NCBI GenBank assembly: GCA_934454035.1
Contig: CAKSFY010000081.1
Span: 1 to 10,018, forward strand
Reading direction: 5' to 3'
DNA length: 10,018 nt
DNA from: an uncultured Clostridia bacterium
GTDB taxonomy: Bacteria > Bacillota > Clostridia > UBA1381
The position numbers and the translations under genes are program-made. Positions within the stretch are counted from its first letter, which is position 1; every line of letters starts with the position of its first letter. Positions 1 to 6,305 of the stretch are shown here, piece by piece. Under the pieces are notes generated by a model that did not search any database, was not told the DNA's origin, and was given only the letters and a program-made list of their open reading frames with translations.

Positions 1-54
1 AGAAGCTGTTGTGCTATTAATATCTGAGCTTATAATTTTTTCAGCCGTTTTCAC
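1..54 (-). CDS. 5' end of an unidentified gene, cut by the left window edge
   Basis: Reading leftward from a GTG at 54-52, the frame stays open for all 18 codons to the window edge and gives MKTAEKIISSDINSTTAS. The GTG overlaps the TGA stop of the GH105 gene (GTGA). A strong ribosome binding site, AAAGGAG at 70-64, sits 9 nt upstream inside the end of the GH105 gene. The overlap and binding site together suggest the second gene of an operon, translationally coupled to the hydrolase. Eighteen residues are too few to name a family, and the start shows no signal peptide. Its position suggests a role in the same carbohydrate pathway (inference only). Confidence 0.6.
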   Translation of the reverse strand, partial: MKTAEKIISSDINSTTAS

Positions 55-1199
55 TTTTTCCGGCTCCTTTCATATCGCTCGACCTCAGCGCACATAAGAA
101 TAAAGGCGCCTGCACCGTGTAAATCATTTTTTATCTTTGGACGGTTGATATAATGTTCATATGTGCCCTCATCAATGCAAGTACCACAGCAGACATCATC
201 AATTACAAGATATCCGTCCTCATCATAATAAAGCGAGCTGACAATTCCGTCGTATGCCTTTTTAAGTGCATTTTCAAACCTTTCTCCGGATACAACTCCC
301 GTTCTGATTGCTTTTGCAAACGAATAAATAAACAAATTTGTGCATGAACTTTCAACCCAGTTATCACTTCTCTCCGGTTTATCGACAACCTCATACCACA
401 TACCTGTTTTTTCATCCTGAAACTTCAAAAGCGATTCCAGCAAATCTGTCTCTATTTCTTCAAGTTTTTTTCTCTTAGGATGGTCTTTTGGAATATACTC
501 CAATATATCAAGTATTGCGACCGCATACCAGCCTACCGCTCTGCCCCAAATTTCCTTTGAAAGACCCGTTTCCTTATCCGCCCACGGCGCTTCTTTTGAT
601 TCGTCCCAGCCATGGAAATAAAGTCCGGTTTTATCATCTCTGATATGTTCATTCATTATAATAATCTGATTGATTGCTCGCTCTCTTAACACCTTGTCTC
701 CGAACCGTGCATCATACATAACCGAAAGCGGACCTGCCATATACGCCCCGTCCATCCACATCTGATTATGCTGCGTCATCATGTGCCAATATCCGCCGCA
801 TTTGTTTACAGGCCAAAAATGCATTGACTCTGCAATTGTATCAATCGCTTTTTTATATTTTTCATCGCCCGTCTCATCATATAAATTATAGAAAAGAATT
901 ATAGGCTGCTTGTGGTCAAGCATTGTAAGAGCTGCCTTTGCCAAATCCGGTGTACTGTCTGTGTTAAGCTCATAATCAAAGCCTATCAGACTGCCGTCCT
1001 CTCCGATAACACTGTCAACATAAGTCTTTATATAATCAAAATATTCTTTTTTTTCCGTCAATAAATACACATTCTGCATACCGGACAAAAATACCCCTTG
1101 GTGATAGAACAACACACCTTTCGGCGGCAAATCCTCCGGCTTATACATATGCATCAACGCTTTGCATGCAAGCTCGCCGTATTCAATCGGCTTTGTCAT
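51..1199 (-). CDS. GH105 unsaturated rhamnogalacturonyl/glucuronyl hydrolase (YteR/RhiN type)
   Basis: Family enzymes hydrate and release the 4,5-unsaturated uronic acid that pectate or rhamnogalacturonan lyases leave at the non-reducing end of oligosaccharides. There is no signal peptide, so it should act in the cytoplasm on imported oligosaccharides. The whole protein looks like the family's (alpha/alpha)6 barrel at normal length. Numbering from an upstream in-frame TTG at 1214, the key residues are Asp155 in MWMDGAYM (matching the catalytic Asp of YteR), His201-Gly-Trp, the W223-GRAVGW segment, and the C-terminal NRPKIKNDLHGAGAF motif at about 357-371. The frame extends up to that TTG, but the ATG at 1199 is preferred because GGAG at 1212-1209 lies 9 nt before it and the predicted transcript starts near 1216. 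ATGs at 1208 and 1205 are alternatives. The enzyme class is secure; the precise substrate (rhamnogalacturonan or another polyuronide) is not. Confidence 0.92.
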   Translation of the reverse strand: MTKPIEYGELACKALMHMYKPEDLPPKGVLFYHQGVFLSGMQNVYLLTEKKEYFDYIKTYVDSVIGEDGSLIGFDYELNTDSTPDLAKAALTMLDHKQPIILFYNLYDETGDEKYKKAIDTIAESMHFWPVNKCGGYWHMMTQHNQMWMDGAYMAGPLSVMYDARFGDKVLRERAINQIIIMNEHIRDDKTGLYFHGWDESKEAPWADKETGLSKEIWGRAVGWYAVAILDILEYIPKDHPKRKKLEEIETDLLESLLKFQDEKTGMWYEVVDKPERSDNWVESSCTNLFIYSFAKAIRTGVVSGERFENALKKAYDGIVSSLYYDEDGYLVIDDVCCGTCIDEGTYEHYINRPKIKNDLHGAGAFILMCAEVERYERSRKK

Positions 1200-1208
1200 A
1201 AACATCAT

Positions 1209-1212
1209 CTCC
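1209..1212 (-). promoter_or_regulatory. Ribosome binding site that decides the GH105 start
   Basis: GGAG, read on the minus strand, lies 9 nt before the ATG at 1199. It argues against the longer TTG start at 1214, which would place this site inside the gene. Confidence 0.5.
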
Positions 1213-1222
1213 AATACCTTTT

Positions 1223-1251
1223 TTTATAAATATATCATAAAATAATTACAA
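1223..1251 (-). promoter_or_regulatory. Predicted sigma-A promoter of the GH105 operon
   Basis: On the minus strand, TTGTAA (1251-1246) and TATAAA (1228-1223) are separated by exactly 17 bp. Transcription would start near 1216 and give a very short leader before the ATG at 1199. It faces the regulator promoter across the divergent intergenic region. The region is very AT-rich, so chance matches are possible. Confidence 0.55.
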
Positions 1252-1256
1252 AGTCC

Positions 1257-1285
1257 TTGCATTTATAAATTAAAATATTGCAATT
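1257..1285 (+). promoter_or_regulatory. Candidate AraC-family operator: two direct half-sites 21 bp apart
   Basis: TTGCATTT (1257-1264) and TTGCAATT (1278-1285) match at 7 of 8 bases and begin 21 bp apart, which is two helical turns. AraC-family dimers, such as AraC on araI1-I2, often bind direct half-sites with this spacing. The right copy covers the -35 box of the regulator promoter, which would suit autorepression. The left copy lies just upstream of the GH105 -35 box, which would suit activation. A 10-bp palindrome, ATTTATAAAT (1261-1270), lies between them and overlaps the left copy. The assignment is inferred from spacing and context only. Confidence 0.4.
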
Positions 1286-1306
1286 CTTACCCATATGTAG
1301 TATAAT
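1278..1306 (+). promoter_or_regulatory. Predicted sigma-A promoter of the AraC-family regulator
   Basis: TTGCAA (1278-1283), a 17-bp spacer and a perfect TATAAT (1301-1306) form a strong promoter. Transcription should start near 1312-1314, so the leader before the regulator would be ten bases or fewer. Confidence 0.65.
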
Positions 1307-1322
1307 ATAATCGGTGATTAAA

Positions 1323-2165
1323 ATGAACGTAACCTTTGACAAATGTGCAGATGCACTCGAATATGCAATCAAAACAAAAACTTACGGAATGTTTCACTCC
1401 ACAATCAATAACGCAAATCAAAATATTCATACGCACGAATGCTGCGAAATATTTTTATGCATAAAAGGCGGAAACAATTTTCTGATTGACGGAAAGCTCT
1501 ATGATGCGAACAACGGGGATTTATTTTACATGAATCAGTTTGAGGCACACAAAATCACATTTATGCCCGGCAACGATGTTGAGCGGTTCATTTTGCAGGT
1601 TCATCCCGAATTCATGCTTAATTTCTCGACTGAAATTACGAATCTTTCCGCATGTTTTTACAGGAAAAACAAATATAACAAAATAGAACTGGACAAAGAA
1701 AATCTGTTATTTTTCAAAAACATATTCGCCGAGCTGGAAAAAGAAAATGATTTTGCTGACGATATAATCAAGCAAAGCCTTGTTATTTTGTTGCTTGCTA
1801 AAATTAATCGCCTTTCGACCGGCTGCGGCAGCAATACATTTGTACATACCGATAAATCGCTCACTCTTGCTATGCGATATATTGATGAACATTTCAGAGA
1901 AGACATTCTGCTTGACGATATAGCGAAAAATTCTTTTATTTCGGTAACGCAGCTATGCAGACTTTTTAAAAACAATCTTGGCACTACCGCCTCAAAATAT
2001 ATTACCAGTAAGCGAATTTCAGAAGCAAAAAAAATGCTGCGCAAAGGCAGCAGCGTATCCGAAACCGCATACGAGTGCGGCTTTAACGACTATTCAAATT
2101 TTATACGCACTTTTTCATCCCATGTCGGGGTATCTCCCGGGAAATACGGAAAAACATTTAAATAG
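1323..2165 (+). CDS. AraC-family transcriptional regulator with N-terminal cupin sensor
   Basis: The N-terminal half (about residues 35-100, numbered from a GTG at 1314) looks like an AraC-type cupin sugar-binding domain. It contains NIHTHECCEIFLCIKGG and a later GDLFYMNQFEAHK strand. The C-terminal 100 residues are a typical AraC double helix-turn-helix: helix set one at about 200-223 (LDDIAKNSFISVTQLCRLF) and set two at about 248-280, ending in GFNDYSNFIRTF and GVSPGKYGK. The gene is divergent from the GH105 gene, so the likely job is control of that operon and of itself in response to a pathway sugar. The frame allows GTG at 1314. The ATG at 1323 is preferred because GGTGAT (1313-1318) pairs with the 16S tail and is correctly spaced for that ATG. 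The inducer cannot be read from sequence. Confidence 0.9.
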   Translation: MNVTFDKCADALEYAIKTKTYGMFHSTINNANQNIHTHECCEIFLCIKGGNNFLIDGKLYDANNGDLFYMNQFEAHKITFMPGNDVERFILQVHPEFMLNFSTEITNLSACFYRKNKYNKIELDKENLLFFKNIFAELEKENDFADDIIKQSLVILLLAKINRLSTGCGSNTFVHTDKSLTLAMRYIDEHFREDILLDDIAKNSFISVTQLCRLFKNNLGTTASKYITSKRISEAKKMLRKGSSVSETAYECGFNDYSNFIRTFSSHVGVSPGKYGKTFK

Positions 2166-2178
2166 AAAAAATTATAAT

Positions 2179-2222
2179 GGGCTGTAGCAAAACGATTTTT
2201 AAAATCGAATTGACGGCAGCCC
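2179..2222 (+). terminator. Long hairpin after the regulator gene, probable terminator
   Basis: The outer stem GGGCTG (2179-2184) pairs with CAGCCC (2217-2222). An inner AT-rich stem, CGATTTT (2193-2199), pairs with AAAATCG (2201-2207). Only a weak T-run (CCCTTTC) follows, so it may work together with the next hairpin. Confidence 0.5.
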
Positions 2223-2255
2223 CTTTCAAAGAAAACACTATTGCTGTTTTATTAC

Positions 2256-2282
2256 GGACTGCCTTTCGGAGGTCCTTTTTTT
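2256..2282 (+). terminator. Rho-independent terminator of the regulator gene
   Basis: A hairpin with arms GGACTGCC (2256-2263) and GGAGGTCC (2268-2275) and a TTTC loop is followed at once by seven T. One mismatch and one G-T pair occur inside the stem. It separates the regulator from the downstream secreted-protein gene. Confidence 0.8.
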
Positions 2283-2304
2283 ATTCATATCATACTTTGG
2301 GCTG

Positions 2305-2333
2305 ATGACAAAATGAAAAACTTGTGATACAAT
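2305..2333 (+). promoter_or_regulatory. Predicted promoter of the secreted repeat protein
   Basis: ATGACA (2305-2310, 5 of 6 matches to TTGACA), a 17-bp spacer and TACAAT (2328-2333) preceded by TG at 2325-2326 (extended -10). The start would be near 2340, giving a leader of about 25 nt. It indicates that this gene is expressed independently of the regulator. Confidence 0.65.
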
Positions 2334-2364
2334 CAATATACATAAATATTTTGGAGGTATTTCA

Positions 2365-5016
2365 ATGAATTTTTCAAAACGCTTTTTACATACGACACTT
2401 TGTATGATTCTGATTTTGGTATTTTTATGCCCGATGGCATTGGCTGCACACAAGCTTGTCCTTTCGGACGGCTCGGCTATCCCGAAAATCATGACGTGCA
2501 ACAGTACGTATACGATAAAAGACACAGGCTCGTCAGACGTTTATTTCAAAAGCAACGCCCCATTGGTCGCAACAATCGAAAGAACCTCGGGCAAGCTCAC
2601 TACGCTTAATCCCGGTACGGTTACGATATCTTCATACAATAAATCGAGCGGCAAATCAAGTGCGACGATAACAATATCCGTAAAAAAAAGAGCGGAAACA
2701 ATCAAGCTGAACTACAGCAAAATGTATTTCGCCACAGAATACCAATCGTCATACGGTTCTGATTTTGCACCTGCTTTAACCGCCGAACTCGGTCCGAGCG
2801 ACACTACCGATGCTGTAAGATATTCCTCCGGCGATTCGGAAATTATCGGAGTAGGTCCATCCTCCGGAAAAGTGCTTCCGAAGAAAAGCGGTTCGGTTGT
2901 TATTACCGCATACTCGCTGCTGCACGCTGCCGGCGACACAAACAATCCCGATAACATTACGGCAACTGCCGAGGCATTCGCCCACGAACACAATTATCAG
3001 AGCTATCCGAGATGGACAGCTTCGGACAGCTTTTATCATTATGCAAAATGTCAAAACGACGGCTGCACCATCGTTGAAGATACAAAACAAAGGCACTATG
3101 AAGAGCATAATTTTTCTAATAATATCTGCCGTACCTGCAAATATGTACGCACCGAAATCGCCGGACATACGCACAGCTGGACATCATACAAATATGACTC
3201 GTCAAGGCATTGGCTCGTATGCGAAAACAGCGAATGCGGCGCAACAAAATCACCTGAAATACATAACTTCGGTTCGGACAACAAATGCAAGGTATGCAAA
3301 ATAACTCACGAACACAATGCATGGGAAGAAGCCGTTTCCCTGGACGTATACGCTCACTGGAATTCATGCCAAAGCTGCGACGCAAGAAAGGATATGGGAT
3401 ACCATCACACCGATACGGTGGGAAACTGCCAAACGCAATATTCATGCCTCGACTGCGGTGCGGCATACGCAAAAGGTTCTCATGTACAGAGTGACGACTG
3501 GGGCACAGGCGACTATGGCCATACAAAACGCTGTGCATTCTGTTATTCGACGCTCATCAGCGCAAATCATACATGGGTTAAAGACACCGACAACACGATG
3601 AAATGCAACGTATGCGAATATACACATACCCATACATGGGGAGAATGGACAGCTGCCGCCGGCGGTCACTCTCACAGCTGCAAAACTCAACTAAGAAATT
3701 CCAACGGCAAAATAATTGAATTTGAAAACGAAACGCTTGAACATACATTTGATACAGACGGCATATGCACGTTTTGCAAATACGAATATTCGCCGGAAAT
3801 GACGGACGATGTATACCAAATAGGCACTCCGCTCGACCTTTCCGGATTTGCACGTCTGGTAAACAGCGGAAAAAGCAACTTGAACGCAATTCTGACAAAC
3901 GATATAGATTTCGGCGGAACAACCTCCGTTGTTATAGGAAATTCCATCGAAACGCCGTTCAGCGGAACATTTGACGGCAACGGCAAAGAAATAAAAAATA
4001 TAAATCTTACGGTTTCACACGATAATTTCGGACTTTTCGGCACTGTTTCCGGAGGTACGGTAAAAAATCTTTCCGTAAGCGGAAAAATATCGATTCCAAG
4101 CGAAACCGAATACGTAAAAATCGGCGGAGTTGCCGGTGCGGCAAAAAACGGCGCAGTCTTTTCGGGAATTATATCGAGCGTCGATATTTCGGGAAATGCG
4201 CCCGCAAAACACGTGGGCGGAGTAGTCGGCAGCAGCAGAGTGCTTTCCGGCTTACTGACAATCGAAAAATGTATCTATTCCGGTAATATAAACGTACCGA
4301 ACGCTTCGGACTGCATAGGCGGCATTTTGGGATATGCAAACAACGATGTATGGATAAACAACTGCGGTTCGACAGGGAATGTAACGGCGAAAAGCGGCGG
4401 ATATACCGGCGGTATCCTCGGATATGTCTATTCCACCTTGTTCCGCCAGCTTACGAACTGCTATGCTGCCGGAAAATCCTCCGGCGCAGCAATAATAGGC
4501 GCTGTACAGAACCCGTCATTAAATATTGAAGTTAATGTTGCATCTGCCGATACAGCGGCATACGGCGGCGAATATGGTTCTACATACCGTGCGCTGTATA
4601 CGGACGATTGGTTTTCCGGCTATGCCACGTATCAGCTCAACCAAGCAGAATGCGACGGTACACAGATATGGTATCAGGACATAGGCAAATCGTACCCGTC
4701 GTTCAGCGGAGGTACTGTATATCTGGTAGGCAACCACGGCGATGAGCTGATACATGCGAACAAGAAACCGAAAGCTGCCGTAGTAAACACCGGCAAGAAT
4801 ATTGTTGTATTATTTGCGGATTCCCCTTGCGTGCTTGTTGTCGCTCTGTATAAGGACGGCAAGCTTGTCGATACAAAAACCGAAAACATCACCAAAAAGA
4901 CGTCAATAACTCTCGCTAAGCTCGGCTTGAATGCCGACAACACAGACATGGTGAAAGCGATGATTTTCAAGGATTTAAACTCTCTTGAGCCGTTGTCTGT
5001 GAGTTCATGGAAATAA
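2365..5016 (+). CDS. Large secreted protein: Ig-like segments, His/Cys-rich repeats, GLUG region, C-terminal domain
   Basis: The start is fixed by GGAGGT at 2353-2358, 6 nt before the ATG. Residues 1-27 form a signal peptide: basic start, hydrophobic core, ALA-A cleavage site after residue 27. Residues 28-107 resemble a bacterial Ig-like (BIG2) domain (VATIERTSGKLTTLNPGTVTI), and 110-205 a second, divergent one. Residues 207-473 hold four His/Cys-rich units starting HxH at 207, 268, 315 and 421. Each closes with CxxC plus Lys/Glu and an aromatic or aliphatic residue (C255/C258, C308/C311, C414/C417, C468/C471); the region has about 20 Cys. Residues 484 to about 770 match the GLUG-type pattern (ILTNDIDFGG, FSGTFDGNGKEIKNI, FGLFGTVSGGTVKNL, repeated GGVVG/GGILGY). 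Residues 803-883 are a small beta-rich tail ending in VKAMIFKDLNSLEPLS. No LPXTG motif, SLH domain or catalytic domain is evident. The likely role is a surface or secreted adhesion or binding protein. Function and ligand are unknown. Confidence 0.88.
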   Translation: MNFSKRFLHTTLCMILILVFLCPMALAAHKLVLSDGSAIPKIMTCNSTYTIKDTGSSDVYFKSNAPLVATIERTSGKLTTLNPGTVTISSYNKSSGKSSATITISVKKRAETIKLNYSKMYFATEYQSSYGSDFAPALTAELGPSDTTDAVRYSSGDSEIIGVGPSSGKVLPKKSGSVVITAYSLLHAAGDTNNPDNITATAEAFAHEHNYQSYPRWTASDSFYHYAKCQNDGCTIVEDTKQRHYEEHNFSNNICRTCKYVRTEIAGHTHSWTSYKYDSSRHWLVCENSECGATKSPEIHNFGSDNKCKVCKITHEHNAWEEAVSLDVYAHWNSCQSCDARKDMGYHHTDTVGNCQTQYSCLDCGAAYAKGSHVQSDDWGTGDYGHTKRCAFCYSTLISANHTWVKDTDNTMKCNVCEYTHTHTWGEWTAAAGGHSHSCKTQLRNSNGKIIEFENETLEHTFDTDGICTFCKYEYSPEMTDDVYQIGTPLDLSGFARLVNSGKSNLNAILTNDIDFGGTTSVVIGNSIETPFSGTFDGNGKEIKNINLTVSHDNFGLFGTVSGGTVKNLSVSGKISIPSETEYVKIGGVAGAAKNGAVFSGIISSVDISGNAPAKHVGGVVGSSRVLSGLLTIEKCIYSGNINVPNASDCIGGILGYANNDVWINNCGSTGNVTAKSGGYTGGILGYVYSTLFRQLTNCYAAGKSSGAAIIGAVQNPSLNIEVNVASADTAAYGGEYGSTYRALYTDDWFSGYATYQLNQAECDGTQIWYQDIGKSYPSFSGGTVYLVGNHGDELIHANKKPKAAVVNTGKNIVVLFADSPCVLVVALYKDGKLVDTKTENITKKTSITLAKLGLNADNTDMVKAMIFKDLNSLEPLSVSSWK

Positions 5017-5052
5017 AATATAGGGTGAGTGGTTAGATAAAAATCCGGAAAA

Positions 5053-5097
5053 CTCTCACCGAACCGCCCTCGGGCACTCCGAGCGGTTTGGTGAGAG
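5053..5097 (-). terminator. GC-rich 15-bp hairpin, probable terminator for the minus-strand operon
   Basis: CTCTCACCGAACCGC (5053-5067) pairs with GCGGTTTGGTGAGAG (5083-5097) over 15 bp with a single G-T pair. A further TCGG/CCGA stem (5070-5073 with 5079-5082) closes a 5-nt loop. On the minus strand it is followed by TTTT, then CCGGA and TTTTT, as in an intrinsic terminator. On the plus strand there is no immediate T-run. Its size and near-perfection would also fit a dispersed palindromic repeat. Confidence 0.6.
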
Positions 5098-5103
5098 CGC
5101 AGC

Positions 5104-5138
5104 AAAAAGACATTTTATACCATAAAATGTACTTTTTT
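5104..5138. terminator. Bidirectional terminator between convergent genes
   Basis: A perfect 9-bp stem, ACATTTTAT (5110-5118) with ATAAAATGT (5122-5130), has a 3-nt loop. It is flanked on the left by AAAAAG (a T-run on the minus strand) and on the right by six T (5133-5138). It can serve both the secreted-protein gene and the polysaccharide operon. Confidence 0.7.
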
Positions 5139-5150
5139 ACATTCCCTTAG

Positions 5151-6305
5151 CTAACCTTTTCTCCAAACCATTTTATTAACTATACCTGTATAGCTTTGAA
5201 TTATTTTTACAACCTTTATTGAAACATTTTCATCTTTATAATCCGGAACAGGAATTCCGAAATCATTATTTTGATTCATGCTGACCGCAGTATCAACTGC
5301 CTGAAGCAAGCTTTTTTCATCTATGCCGGCAAGCACAAAGCACGCTTTGTCAAGTGCTTCGGGACGTTCGGTACTTGTTCGTATACAAACAGCCGGAAAA
5401 GGATGTCCGACGCTCGTAAAAAATGAGCTTTCCTCCGGCAAAGTACCGCTGTCCGACACAACGCAGAATGCATTCATTTGCAGGCAATTGTAGTCATGGA
5501 ACCCAAGCGGTTCATGCCTTATAACTCTTTTATCAATAACAAATCCGCTTTCATCAAGGCGCTTTTTTGAACGCGGATGACACGAATAAAGTATCGGCAT
5601 ATCATATTTTTCAGCCATCTTATTGATTGCATTGAATAAAGATTTAAAATTCTTTTCCGTATCTATATTCTCCTCCCGATGTGCCGAGAGCAAAATATAT
5701 TTTCCTTTTTCAAGTCCGAGCTTTGAATGAATGTCACTTTCTTTTATTTTAGTGAGATTGCCGTGAAGAACCTCCGCCATCGGCGAGCCTGTTACATATG
5801 TGCGCTCCTTAGGCAGTCCGCAGTCATCAAGATAACGTCTTGCATGCTCTGAATATGCCATATTAACATCCGAAATAATATCAACAATCCTTCTGTTTGT
5901 TTCCTCAGGCAGACATTCATCCTTGCAGCGGTTTCCTGCTTCCATATGAAAAATCGGAATATGCAGTCTTTTTGCGCCTATTACCGAAAGACACGAATTT
6001 GTATCGCCTAAGACCAGAACCGCATCCGGCTTTATCTGCACCATAAGCTGATACGATTTTGCTATTATATTACCCATGGTTTCGCCCAGGTCACTGCCGA
6101 CCGCATTCATATACACATCCGGGTCATCAAGGCCCAAATCCTTAAAAAATATACCGTTAAGATTATAATCGTAATTTTGACCTGTATGCGCCAAAACAGT
6201 ATCAAAATACTGTCTGCACTTGTTAATTACCGCAGCCAGACGTATAATTTCCGGTCTGGTTCCCACAATAATCAAAAGCTTTAATTTTCCGTTATTTTTA
6301 AACAT
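5151..6305 (-). CDS. capG: UDP-N-acetylglucosamine 2-epimerase family enzyme (CapG/WbjD type)
   Basis: The protein is a full-length GT-B-like epimerase of the WecB family. Visible motifs are GTRPEII (15-21), GDTNS with Asp101, HMEAGNR with Glu122, PEETNRR (133-139), SAHREEN with His209, and SDSGTLPEES (284-293). In the CapE-CapF-CapG pathway of S. aureus (WbjB-C-D in Pseudomonas aeruginosa O11), CapG epimerises C2 of UDP-N-acetyl-L-pneumosamine to give UDP-N-acetyl-L-fucosamine. The neighbouring CapF favours this over the plain UDP-GlcNAc to UDP-ManNAc reaction of WecB. The ATG overlaps the CapF stop (TAATG), and GGAGG at 6320-6316 lies 10 nt upstream inside capF, so translation is probably coupled. 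It is the last gene of the operon and is followed by two terminator hairpins. The enzyme family is secure; the exact sugar is inferred from context. Confidence 0.9.
   Translation of the reverse strand: MFKNNGKLKLLIIVGTRPEIIRLAAVINKCRQYFDTVLAHTGQNYDYNLNGIFFKDLGLDDPDVYMNAVGSDLGETMGNIIAKSYQLMVQIKPDAVLVLGDTNSCLSVIGAKRLHIPIFHMEAGNRCKDECLPEETNRRIVDIISDVNMAYSEHARRYLDDCGLPKERTYVTGSPMAEVLHGNLTKIKESDIHSKLGLEKGKYILLSAHREENIDTEKNFKSLFNAINKMAEKYDMPILYSCHPRSKKRLDESGFVIDKRVIRHEPLGFHDYNCLQMNAFCVVSDSGTLPEESSFFTSVGHPFPAVCIRTSTERPEALDKACFVLAGIDEKSLLQAVDTAVSMNQNNDFGIPVPDYKDENVSIKVVKIIQSYTGIVNKMVWRKG

Noticed and set aside
1200..1214. TTG start at 1214 for the GH105 gene
   Set aside because: It would place the GGAG ribosome binding site inside the gene and the start at the predicted transcript start; the ATG at 1199 fits better.
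1658..2044. Minus-strand frame opposite the AraC-family regulator
   Set aside because: It is antisense to a clear cupin plus double helix-turn-helix protein and its product is low-complexity Ser/Phe/Leu-rich.
2238..2525. Minus-strand frame across the secreted-protein promoter
   Set aside because: It runs through a terminator, a promoter and the signal-peptide region of the real gene and has no recognisable features.
2712..3174. Open frames on the minus strand inside the secreted-protein gene
   Set aside because: They lie opposite a gene with a signal peptide, ribosome binding site and domain matches. Their products are Cys/Arg/Ile-rich without recognisable motifs, as expected from antisense reading of this repeat-rich region.
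2897..3601. Plus-strand alternative frames within the His/Cys repeat region
   Set aside because: They have no ribosome binding sites or domain features and are overlapped entirely by the 883-residue frame. There is no sign of a frameshift there.
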